Assembly: GCA_934149515.1 (NCBI GenBank)
Contig: CAKPFD010000018.1
Coordinates: 1 to 12,305 of the forward strand
DNA: 12,305 nt
Direction: 5' to 3'
From: an uncultured Bacilli bacterium
Lineage (GTDB): Bacteria > Bacillota_I > Bacilli_A > RF39 > UBA660
Numbering within the stretch: position 1 is the first letter of the stretch; every line of letters begins with the position of its first letter. The notes under the pieces were generated by a model. That model searched no databases. It was not told the origin of the DNA and was given only the letters and a program-made list of their open reading frames with translations. This document shows positions 1 through 7,521 of the stretch, piece by piece. A program made the translations under genes and the position numbers.

Positions 1-2
1 GT

Positions 3-2552
3 CCAAGATGTGGTACTGAATTAAGTTCAAATGAAGTTGCTCAAGGATATCAAGAAGATTCAGTAAATACAGTTATTGTTCCATTTAAGAAAAAAGATGA
101 AGATGTCTACTTTTTAGTTTGGACAACAACACCATGGACATTAATGGCGAACTTAGCGCTATGTGTTAATCCAGACTTAACTTATGTAAAAGTTGATTCT
201 CAAGGTTATAAATTCGTCGTCGCAGAAAGCCTAAAAGATAAAGTTGTTGGCGAAGAAGCAGAAGTACTTGAAACATATAAAGGAACAGACTTAGTAGGAA
301 TGGAATATGAACAATTACTTCCATTTGTAAAAGTAGAAGGAAAAGCCTTCCAAGTATTAGCAGACAATTATGTAACAGCAGAAGATGGTACAGGAATTGT
401 CCATATTGCGCCAGCTTATGGTGAAGATGATAATAGAGTATGTCGTGAAAATGGAATTACCTTTATAAATCCAGTAGGAAAAGATGGTTGCTATACAGAA
501 GGTCCATGGAAAGGACGCCTAGTAACAGATAAAGAATTAGAAATTGAAATTATCAAATACTTAAAGAGCGAAGATAAATTATTTAAAAAGATGAAATTAA
601 CCCATGAATATCCACATTGTTGGAGATGTAAACAACCATTAATTTACTACGCTAAACCAGCTTGGTATGTTAAAACAACAGCATATAAAGATAAAATAAT
701 AGAAGCTAACAAAAAAGTAAATTGGTTTCCAGAATTCGTTGGAACAAAACGTTTTGCTAACTGGTTAGAAAATATGGTAGATTGGGGGATTTCAAGAAAC
801 AGATATTGGGGTTGTCCAATGCCAATTTGGGAATGTTCTTGTGGACATCGTGAAGTAATAGGATCCCTAAAAGAATTACAAGAAAAATTAGTAGAAGATA
901 TCGATGTCAAAACAATCGAACTACATAGACCATATATTGATGAACTACACTTAGAATGTCCAGAATGTCACCAAGAAATGACACGTATAAAAGATGTATT
1001 AGATGTTTGGTTTGATAGTGGTTCTATGCCTTATGCACAATGGCATTATCCATTCGAAAATCAAGAAAAATTTAAAGATCAATTCCCAGCAGATTTCATC
1101 GCAGAAGGAGTCGATCAAACAAGAGGTTGGTTCTATGTATTACTTGTTATCTCAACCATCATTTCCGGCCAATCAAGTTTTAAAAATGTTGTTGTAAATG
1201 ATATGATGTTAGACGAATATGGAAAGAAAATGTCTAAATCAGTCGGAAATATTATTGATCCAATCCAAATCATGCAAGAATATGGAGCAGACACAATAAG
1301 ATTCTATATGGTTTATGTTTCACCAGTATGGACACCACTTAGATTTAGTGTAGCAGGAGTCAAAGAAGTATATTCTAAATACACATCTACAATGAAAAAC
1401 TTATACTCATTCTTTGAAATGTACGCCAATGCTGATCATGTTGATCCAAGAGAATATTCTATTGACATAAAAGAACGCCCATTAATTGATCGTTGGTTAA
1501 TATCTAAACTAAACAAATTAGTAAAAGATGTCAAAGATGCCTATGAAGAGTATGATCTAAATAAAGTTGCAAAACTAATTGTACCATTTTTAAATGATGA
1601 TTTTTCTAACTGGTATATTAGAAGTAATCGTAAAAGATTCTGGGATTCACAATTAACAGATAGTAAAAAAGCAGTATACTTAACCACTTACGAAACACTT
1701 GTCACTCTATGTAAATTGTGCGCACCATTAACACCATTCTTGACAGAAGAAATTTACACTAAATTGACAAATGAAGAATCCGTTCATCTAGCAGAATTCC
1801 CAATAGAAAATATGGATTTAATAGATGAAGTAGCAGAAGAAAGAATGGATTTAGTAAGAGATATTTGTTCACTTGGTAGATTTGCTCGTGAAGAAGTAAA
1901 TATTAAAGTACGTCAACCATTAAATAAACTTCTACTACCAAAAAGTGATGAAATTATTATTGGTGATTTGCTATCAGTTATCAAAGAAGAATTAAACGTC
2001 AAAGAAGTAGAGTTTAAAGAAGATATGAGCCAATACTTACAATATATTGTTAAACCAAACTTTAAAGTATTGGGTAAACAACTAGGTTCAAAAATGAAAA
2101 CTTTACAGACAATCATTTCTAATTTAACACCAGCACAAATCAATCAAATTATGGAAGGAACTCTACTAGTAGAACTAGAAAAAGAAGAAGTAGCCTTAAC
2201 CAAAGAAAACACAATTATTTCTATCCAACAAAAAGAAGGATATGCTTCTACTAGCAATCAAAAAACAATTGTCGTATTAGACACTGAATTGACAGAAGAT
2301 CTATTACTAGAAGGCTATGCTAGAGAAATCGTTCGTAAAATTCAAAATATGCGAAAAGAAAAAGATTTAGTGATCACCGATCATATCACAATTTCTTATC
2401 ATGCAACACCGACAATAGAAAAAGTAATTACAATGTATGGTGATTATATCAAAGGCGAAACACTAGCCAATACCTTTGTTCAAAATCAAGAACTAGCAAA
2501 AGATATTGAAGTAAATGATCAAATGGTAGGATTAGATATTGCAAAAATATAA
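3..2552 (+). CDS. ileS: Isoleucyl-tRNA synthetase, eukaryote-like type 2, 5' end outside window
   Basis: This enzyme charges tRNA-Ile with isoleucine in the cytoplasm and edits mischarged valine. The reading frame is open from base 3, so the start codon, the HIGH motif and roughly 190 residues lie upstream of the window. About 849 residues are visible. In order they show the start of the CP1 editing insertion (PRCGTELSS, then the threonine-rich WTTTPWT), an editing-site HIAPAYGEDD, cysteine pairs typical of the zinc-binding insertion, DQTRGWF at 1113-1133, and KMSKS at 1227-1241. An anticodon-binding region and a C-terminal LLEGYAREIVRKIQ stretch of the DUF5915 kind follow. EVAQGY, DQTRGWF and the DUF5915 tail match the long, eukaryote-like IleS2 class rather than the usual bacterial form, which carries a C-terminal zinc finger. 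The protein ends at TAA, 74 bases before murE, with no clear terminator between them. Confidence 0.97.
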   Translation, partial: PRCGTELSSNEVAQGYQEDSVNTVIVPFKKKDEDVYFLVWTTTPWTLMANLALCVNPDLTYVKVDSQGYKFVVAESLKDKVVGEEAEVLETYKGTDLVGMEYEQLLPFVKVEGKAFQVLADNYVTAEDGTGIVHIAPAYGEDDNRVCRENGITFINPVGKDGCYTEGPWKGRLVTDKELEIEIIKYLKSEDKLFKKMKLTHEYPHCWRCKQPLIYYAKPAWYVKTTAYKDKIIEANKKVNWFPEFVGTKRFANWLENMVDWGISRNRYWGCPMPIWECSCGHREVIGSLKELQEKLVEDIDVKTIELHRPYIDELHLECPECHQEMTRIKDVLDVWFDSGSMPYAQWHYPFENQEKFKDQFPADFIAEGVDQTRGWFYVLLVISTIISGQSSFKNVVVNDMMLDEYGKKMSKSVGNIIDPIQIMQEYGADTIRFYMVYVSPVWTPLRFSVAGVKEVYSKYTSTMKNLYSFFEMYANADHVDPREYSIDIKERPLIDRWLISKLNKLVKDVKDAYEEYDLNKVAKLIVPFLNDDFSNWYIRSNRKRFWDSQLTDSKKAVYLTTYETLVTLCKLCAPLTPFLTEEIYTKLTNEESVHLAEFPIENMDLIDEVAEERMDLVRDICSLGRFAREEVNIKVRQPLNKLLLPKSDEIIIGDLLSVIKEELNVKEVEFKEDMSQYLQYIVKPNFKVLGKQLGSKMKTLQTIISNLTPAQINQIMEGTLLVELEKEEVALTKENTIISIQQKEGYASTSNQKTIVVLDTELTEDLLLEGYAREIVRKIQNMRKEKDLVITDHITISYHATPTIEKVITMYGDYIKGETLANTFVQNQELAKDIEVNDQMVGLDIAKI

Positions 2553-2586
2553 TCAAAAGAAAGAAACCAAAAAAGAATCAATTGTG

Positions 2587-2624
2587 TATAATAATAGTAT
2601 AGTAACAATAGAAAAATAGGTGAG
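2587..2624 (+). promoter_or_regulatory. Possible -10 element and ribosome binding site for murE
   Basis: The ileS-murE gap contains a perfect TATAAT at 2587-2592. About 25 bases later comes AGGTGAG at 2618-2624, just before the murE ATG at 2627. No convincing -35 hexamer sits 16-18 bases upstream of TATAAT. In such AT-rich DNA a lone TATAAT can arise by chance, so readthrough from ileS is equally possible. The AGGTG is what fixes the murE start. Confidence 0.35.
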
Positions 2625-2626
2625 TT

Positions 2627-4057
2627 ATGAAAAAGTTAAGTGAATTATATAATGTCAAAAACGATACACTGATAAAAGGTATCAAAATCAACTCTAAAGA
2701 AGTAGAACCAGGCGATCTATTCGTTTGTACAATGGGAGTTAATGCAGATCGCCATGATTTTATAGATGAAGCTATCAAAAATGGTGCTGCAGCTTGCATC
2801 GTTAGTAAAGACATAAAAAATAAATCCGTTCCAATTATCAAAGTAGAAAATACAAATCAAGAATTACAAAACGTCTGTGCAAAGTTTTACGATTATCCTT
2901 ATCAAAAAGTAAAGATGATAGGGGTAACAGGAACCAATGGTAAAACAACTGTAGCAGAAATAATATATCAATTCTTGCAGCAAGATAATTGCGCTTATAT
3001 TGGAACCAATGGCAAAAAATATAAAACACTCAAAGAATCCATTCGAAACACTACTCCAGATGTTGATAGACTTTATAAATATTTTGACGAATTTATAAAA
3101 TTGGGTTGTAAAACAATTTGTATGGAAGCAAGCAGTGAAGCTTTTTATCGCCATCGCCTAGATCAAATTCAATATGATATTGCTATCTTAACAAACATCA
3201 CGCAAGATCATTTAAATATTCATAAGACTTTAGAAAATTATATCGATTGTAAATGCCAACTGTTTCGCCAAGTCAAAGAAACTGGTTATAATATTTTAAA
3301 TAGTCAAGATAAACATTATGAACTAGTAAAAGCAAATGCGAAAGGAAAAGTGTTGACCTATGGTTTTCAAGAAAGCGATGATTTATATATAAAATCCTAT
3401 CAAGAATATGCCAACAAAACAGAATTAACACTCATTTATCAACAAAAAGCTTATCAAATGACAAGTGCTCTAGTAGGAAGTTTCAATGTGTTAAATATCG
3501 CAGCAGCTACCTTAGCAGCACTTGCTTATGGCAAAACAATGGAAGAAATTATTCAAAAAGCCGCTAACTTACAACAAGTAGAAGGAAGAATGGAAGTCTT
3601 ACCATTTACCAACGATTATACCATTATGCTAGATTATGCCCATACTCCAGATGCCCTAGAAAAAACATTAGATTACCTAAATAAAGTCAAAAAAGGAAAA
3701 ATTATTACAGTAACAGGATCAGCTGGTGGTAGAGAAAAAGAAAAACGACCAGCAATGGGGAAAATAGTTCTAGAAAAATCGGATTATGTAATCTTTACAA
3801 TGGATGATCCAAGAGAAGAAAGTGTTGATCAAATTATTGATGATTTACTAAAAGACAGTAAAAAAACAAACTATGAAAGAATCATTGATCGAAAACAAGC
3901 CATCGCCAAAGCATTAACAGTAGCAAAGAAAAATGATATTGTTTTAATTGCTGGAAAAGGACGAGATAATTATATGGCTTTAGGGAAAGAATATGTTCCT
4001 TATTGTGATTATGATGTTATAGAAGATTATTTTAAAAATCATCTAAAAGGAGAATAA
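2627..4057 (+). CDS. murE: UDP-N-acetylmuramyl-tripeptide synthetase (MurE)
   Basis: MurE is a cytoplasmic ATP-dependent ligase that adds the third stem-peptide residue to UDP-MurNAc-L-Ala-D-Glu during peptidoglycan precursor synthesis. At 476 residues it has the usual length. An N-terminal substrate domain is followed by the ATP loop GVTGTNGKTT (residues 99-108), then MEASSEA and LTNITQDHLNIH of the central domain. The probable carbamylated lysine is K209, in CKCQLF. DYAHTPDALE (from D336) and the GSAGGREKEKRP stretch open the C-terminal domain. The third-residue specificity motif reads DDPR (residues 393-396). Meso-diaminopimelate enzymes have DNPR and lysine enzymes lack the arginine, so diaminopimelate is favoured but not certain. 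The next gene starts one base after its stop, and that gene's ribosome binding site lies inside the murE 3' end, implying cotranscription and probably translational coupling. Confidence 0.95.
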   Translation: MKKLSELYNVKNDTLIKGIKINSKEVEPGDLFVCTMGVNADRHDFIDEAIKNGAAACIVSKDIKNKSVPIIKVENTNQELQNVCAKFYDYPYQKVKMIGVTGTNGKTTVAEIIYQFLQQDNCAYIGTNGKKYKTLKESIRNTTPDVDRLYKYFDEFIKLGCKTICMEASSEAFYRHRLDQIQYDIAILTNITQDHLNIHKTLENYIDCKCQLFRQVKETGYNILNSQDKHYELVKANAKGKVLTYGFQESDDLYIKSYQEYANKTELTLIYQQKAYQMTSALVGSFNVLNIAAATLAALAYGKTMEEIIQKAANLQQVEGRMEVLPFTNDYTIMLDYAHTPDALEKTLDYLNKVKKGKIITVTGSAGGREKEKRPAMGKIVLEKSDYVIFTMDDPREESVDQIIDDLLKDSKKTNYERIIDRKQAIAKALTVAKKNDIVLIAGKGRDNYMALGKEYVPYCDYDVIEDYFKNHLKGE

Positions 4058-4058
4058 A

Positions 4059-4544
4059 ATGCAACATAAAATTATAATGATAGCACAAGATGGAAGTACC
4101 ATAACAAGTAAAAATGAAGTTTTTGATCCATCTAAGCCAAATTACCATGATGATTACTTTTTAAGAGATATTTATCATACACCATGGTTTCAAAATCAAC
4201 ATTTACCATTTGATGAAAACAAAAAACTAGTATCCCAATTAGCAGATTTAAGTGCCTCAGGTGTCATAACATTACTAGATCTATCCTATATAGATACCAA
4301 AAATCAAATTCATAATGGCATACAAATCGCAGCACCTGCCAAACAACAAATAACAAAAGAACAAAAGCAAACCTTAAAAAATTATTATCAGATGTTATCT
4401 CAAGAGGAATTTGATCAAGTATTTATAGAATGCGTTAAATCATTAGATCCACTTGAAACGGATGATTATTATGATATAAATGCTTTTTACGAAGATACAA
4501 ACATTATTCAAAAAGAAAAAGCTAAAAAAAGTCCATCAATTTAG
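4059..4544 (+). CDS. Hypothetical protein between murE and tex
   Basis: I do not recognise this 161-residue protein. It has no signal peptide, no membrane segment and no obvious nucleotide-binding or metal motif. The first half contains an aromatic and acidic stretch (HDDYFLRDIYHTPWFQ). The middle has a hydrophobic segment (SGVITLLDLSY) of beta-strand type. A lysine/glutamine-rich helix-like stretch and a strongly acidic region (LETDDYYDINAFYEDT) lead to a basic tail. It looks soluble and cytoplasmic. The start is well supported: AAAAGGAG at 4045-4052 lies inside the end of murE, and ATG follows the murE stop by one base. Its TAG overlaps the AGGAG of tex. The tight packing argues for a real, co-expressed gene, and codon use resembles its neighbours. 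A role in wall synthesis or in Tex function would be a guess. Confidence 0.85.
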   Translation: MQHKIIMIAQDGSTITSKNEVFDPSKPNYHDDYFLRDIYHTPWFQNQHLPFDENKKLVSQLADLSASGVITLLDLSYIDTKNQIHNGIQIAAPAKQQITKEQKQTLKNYYQMLSQEEFDQVFIECVKSLDPLETDDYYDINAFYEDTNIIQKEKAKKSPSI

Positions 4545-4552
4545 GAGTAATT

Positions 4553-6709
4553 ATGAATGAACAAATTATCACTCAAATGAGTAAAGAACTACAAATCACG
4601 CCAAAACAAGTAAAAACAGTTTTAAATTTATTAGAAGATGGCAATACAATCCCATTCATCGCAAGATATCGAAAAGAAGCAACAGGTGCCTTAGATGAAG
4701 AAATTATTAGAAAAATAGAAGAGGTTTACCAATATCAAATCAATTTATTAAAGCGTAAAGAAGACGTCATACGATTGATTGCAGAAAAAGATTTATTAAC
4801 AGAAGAGTTAAAAAAAGAAATTTTAAATTGCAATAAATTAGTAGAAATAGAAGACTTGTATCGACCATTTAAAGAAAAGAAAAAAACAAAAGCCACAGAA
4901 GCAATCGCTAATGGACTAGAACCACTTGCTAAAGTCATTATGTCTTTTCATGAGGTTCAATCATTAGAAACGCTAGTAAAACCATTTTTAAATACAAAAG
5001 TCAAAACACAACAAGAAGCATTTCAAGGAGCAAGTTACATTATTGCAGAATGGATAAGTGATAATGCTAGTTACCGTAAGTGGTTAAGAAGATATCTTTA
5101 CCAAGAAGCAATGATAACTTCGTCTAAGAAAAAAAATGCCATCGATGAATTAGCAGTTTATGAACTTTATTATGATTATCAAGAACCAATTAAAAATATC
5201 AAACCTCATCGTGTATTAGCACTAAATCGTGGAGAAAAAGAAGCTATTTTGTCCGTAAAATTAGAATATAATAAAGCCCCAATGATTGATTATTTAGAAA
5301 GCAAAATCATCAAAAAACAAACATTAGCATCCCCAATAGTTCAAACTGCGATTGAAGATAGCTTAAAGCGATTGATCTTACCAAGCATAGAAAGAGAAGT
5401 TCGCTCCCAATTAAAAGAAAAAGCCGAAGAACGCGCCATAGAAAACTTCTCCACCAATGTAGAACATTTATTATTAACTCCACCATTAAAAGAAAAAGTG
5501 GTATTAGGATATGATCCGGCTTACAGAACTGGTTGCAAGTTAGCTGTCCTAGATAAAACCGGAAAGGTATTAAAAATAGAAGTCATTTATCCAACAGAAC
5601 CACATAATGACATAGAAGGAGCCAAAAAAACACTATTACACTTAATTGATACTTATAATGTAGATATTATTGCAATAGGAAATGGAACTGCCTCAAGAGA
5701 AAGTGAAGCTTTTGTAGCCGAAACCCTAAAAGAAGCTACAAGGAAAGTAGAATATGTACTTGTAAGTGAAGCAGGAGCTTCCGTTTATTCAGCAAGTGCC
5801 ATTGCAATTAAAGAATTTCCGGATTTAACAGTTGAAAAAAGAAGTGCTATCAGTATTGGTAGAAGAATACAAGATGCCTTATCTGAATTAGTTAAAATTG
5901 ATCCTAAAAGCATAGGTGTAGGTCTTTATCAACACGATGTTCCAGCCAAAAAATTAGATGAATCACTTCAATTTGTTGTTAGTAAAGCAGTCAATCAAGT
6001 CGGAGTTAATATCAACACAGCAAGTGCTAGTATTTTACAATATGTATCAGGCTTAAATAAAAAAATGATTCAATCCATTCTAGATACAAGAGACAAAAAA
6101 GGAAAATTTACCTCAAGGCAACAATTATTAGAAATAAAAGGAATGAGTCCTAAAATATATGAGCAGTCCATTGGATTTCTTAGAATTATTGACGGTCAAA
6201 ATCCACTAGATAGAACACCAATCCATCCAGAAAGCTATGATAAAACAACAAATCTATTACATTATTTACAACTAGGCACCAAAGATATTGGAAGTAAAGA
6301 ATTAATCGAAAAGTTAGACCATCTACCAAAAGAGGAAGCCAAAAGCAAACTGAACATGGATTCCTATACTCTAGAAGATATTATGAATGCCTTAAAACAA
6401 CCAGAAAGAGACCCAAGAGATGCATATCCTCAACCAATTCTAAGAAGTGATATTTTGCACCTAGAAGATCTAAAAAAAGGGCAGAAACTACAAGGAACCA
6501 TCCGTAATGTTGTCGATTTTGGTATCTTTATTGACATTGGCCTAAAAAATGATGGCTTAGCACACATATCTAAATTATCTAAGCAATACCTTCGCCATCC
6601 ATCCGAAAAATTTTCTGTTGGAGACATTGTAGATTGCTATGTAGAAGAAATTGATCCTATCAAAAAGAAAGTAAGTTTAAGCCTTTTAAAGCCAAATGAA
6701 GTCATATAA
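4553..6709 (+). CDS. tex: Tex family RNA-binding transcription accessory protein
   Basis: Tex is a conserved cytoplasmic nucleic-acid-binding protein, related to eukaryotic Spt6, that influences transcription. Its exact role in Gram-positives is unsettled. At 718 residues it has normal family length. The N-terminal helical region (about residues 1-300) includes NTIPFIARYRKEATGALDE, a family hallmark. The YqgF/RNase H-like domain begins at GYDPAYRTGCKLAVLD (from residue 319). A helix-hairpin-helix region starts near VGVNINTASASIL (from residue 483). The S1 RNA-binding domain spans about residues 643-713 and includes VVDFGIFIDIG and DGLAHISKLS. The start at 4553 is set by AGGAG at 4543-4547, which overlaps the previous stop codon. 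No terminator is visible after the TAA; a separate promoter begins 12 bases later. Confidence 0.96.
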   Translation: MNEQIITQMSKELQITPKQVKTVLNLLEDGNTIPFIARYRKEATGALDEEIIRKIEEVYQYQINLLKRKEDVIRLIAEKDLLTEELKKEILNCNKLVEIEDLYRPFKEKKKTKATEAIANGLEPLAKVIMSFHEVQSLETLVKPFLNTKVKTQQEAFQGASYIIAEWISDNASYRKWLRRYLYQEAMITSSKKKNAIDELAVYELYYDYQEPIKNIKPHRVLALNRGEKEAILSVKLEYNKAPMIDYLESKIIKKQTLASPIVQTAIEDSLKRLILPSIEREVRSQLKEKAEERAIENFSTNVEHLLLTPPLKEKVVLGYDPAYRTGCKLAVLDKTGKVLKIEVIYPTEPHNDIEGAKKTLLHLIDTYNVDIIAIGNGTASRESEAFVAETLKEATRKVEYVLVSEAGASVYSASAIAIKEFPDLTVEKRSAISIGRRIQDALSELVKIDPKSIGVGLYQHDVPAKKLDESLQFVVSKAVNQVGVNINTASASILQYVSGLNKKMIQSILDTRDKKGKFTSRQQLLEIKGMSPKIYEQSIGFLRIIDGQNPLDRTPIHPESYDKTTNLLHYLQLGTKDIGSKELIEKLDHLPKEEAKSKLNMDSYTLEDIMNALKQPERDPRDAYPQPILRSDILHLEDLKKGQKLQGTIRNVVDFGIFIDIGLKNDGLAHISKLSKQYLRHPSEKFSVGDIVDCYVEEIDPIKKKVSLSLLKPNEVI

Positions 6710-6721
6710 ATTTACACCAAT

Positions 6722-6750
6722 TTGACAATACAGCTAGTTTTTGCTATAAT
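6722..6750 (+). promoter_or_regulatory. Consensus sigma-A promoter for the peptidoglycan-hydrolase-like gene
   Basis: TTGACA at 6722-6727 and TATAAT at 6745-6750 are separated by exactly 17 bases. TGC immediately before the -10 adds an extended -10 element. All twelve hexamer positions match consensus, so strong constitutive expression is expected. The predicted transcription start near 6757 leaves a leader of only about 22 bases before the ATG at 6779. Confidence 0.9.
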
Positions 6751-6765
6751 GATATCGTTCTTATC

Positions 6766-6773
6766 AAAGGAGG
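6766..6773 (+). promoter_or_regulatory. Ribosome binding site that sets the start at 6779
   Basis: AAAGGAGG lies five bases before ATG 6779. The same frame could be extended upstream to a TTG at 6722, but that TTG is the first part of the promoter -35 box and would lie upstream of the transcription start. The short form is therefore correct. Confidence 0.88.
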
Positions 6774-6778
6774 AACGT

Positions 6779-7441
6779 ATGAAAAAAGTAAATAAGATTA
6801 GCTTAACATTAAGTTGCCTTGGCATTTTAATGATTGCAACAGCTATTCTTCTACAATATAAGTCATTCCAAATGGAAGAAGATACAAAAGTGGCTTATGA
6901 AAAAGTAACCATGAAAGAATTAACAAATGAAAAAGAAACTTCAGCCGAAGAAATAACGGTGGATGCAAATATAGAAGAAGTAACAACATTTGAAGATGTA
7001 GAAACAATTCCAGTAGAACCAATTGTATATGATAACTTAACTTTAAATCAATTAGCCGAAAAACTAAATCGATCTTTAAAATCAACAATAGCAGGGAAAG
7101 GATATCTAATTGCAAGTTATGCCTTACAATTAGGCGTTGATCCTTATCTAGCAACTGCTATTATCCTACATGAAACAGGATGTAATAGTGGAAGTTGTAG
7201 TAATTTAGTAAGAAGCTGTAATAATGTTGGTGGCCAAAAAGGTGGACCAAGTTGTGGTGGTGGATCCTATAAAGCCTATGCTACCTTAGATGAAGGAATT
7301 ATGGGCTATTTAGATAATTTGTATAAGAACTATTTTTCAAAAGGATTAACAACACCAGAAACAATGGGACCTAAATATGCTGCTAGTACAACATGGGCGA
7401 CAAAAGTAAACGCCTATATCAATATGGTAAGAAATAAATAA
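6779..7441 (+). CDS. Membrane-anchored glucosaminidase/lysozyme-like peptidoglycan hydrolase
   Basis: This 220-residue protein probably cuts peptidoglycan glycan strands at the cell surface. A basic N-terminus (MKKVNK) and one hydrophobic segment (about residues 8-26) form a signal anchor. A glutamate-rich linker follows to about residue 80. The C-terminal 130 residues resemble the glucosaminidase domain (FlgJ/LytG type): AIILHETG with E132 as likely catalytic acid, a glycine-rich NNVGGQKGG, and YKAYATLDEGIMGYLDNL. Cysteines C135, C140, C147 and C159 cluster around the active site and could form two disulfides, which is unusual for the family as I know it. C13 in the anchor does not fit a lipobox. 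The gene has its own consensus promoter and ends in a strong terminator, so it is a separate unit. An alternative reading is a lytic-transglycosylase-like fold. Confidence 0.8.
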   Translation: MKKVNKISLTLSCLGILMIATAILLQYKSFQMEEDTKVAYEKVTMKELTNEKETSAEEITVDANIEEVTTFEDVETIPVEPIVYDNLTLNQLAEKLNRSLKSTIAGKGYLIASYALQLGVDPYLATAIILHETGCNSGSCSNLVRSCNNVGGQKGGPSCGGGSYKAYATLDEGIMGYLDNLYKNYFSKGLTTPETMGPKYAASTTWATKVNAYINMVRNK

Positions 7442-7453
7442 TTAAATTTGTCT

Positions 7454-7491
7454 AAATAAGAATACGAATAAGAAGCGTATTCTTATTTTTT
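7454..7491 (+). terminator. Rho-independent terminator
   Basis: A 13-base left arm (starting AAATAAGAATACG) pairs perfectly with CGTATTCTTATTT across a nine-base loop. The right arm runs into a T tract ending at 7491. It lies 12 bases after the hydrolase stop codon. The stem is AT-rich but long and uninterrupted. Confidence 0.9.
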
Positions 7492-7521
7492 GTTGCATAC
7501 TCTTTTTTAGGAGGAGCATAT

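Noticed and set aside
2570..2626. Terminator between ileS and murE
   Set aside because: Only a five-base ATTGT/ACAAT match with a long loop is present and no T tract follows.
6722..6778. Extending the hydrolase to the TTG at 6722 (239 residues)
   Set aside because: That TTG is part of the -35 hexamer, upstream of the likely transcription start. AAAGGAGG and ATG 6779 give a better start with a normal signal anchor.
6800..6830. Lipobox around C13 of the hydrolase
   Set aside because: The residues before C13 (LTLS) lack leucine at -3, and most of the hydrophobic segment follows the cysteine, as in a signal anchor rather than a lipoprotein.
7490..7508. Promoter immediately upstream of the ATPase
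   Set aside because: CATACT at 7496-7501 is a poor -10, has no -35 partner, and would leave a leader barely long enough for the ribosome binding site.
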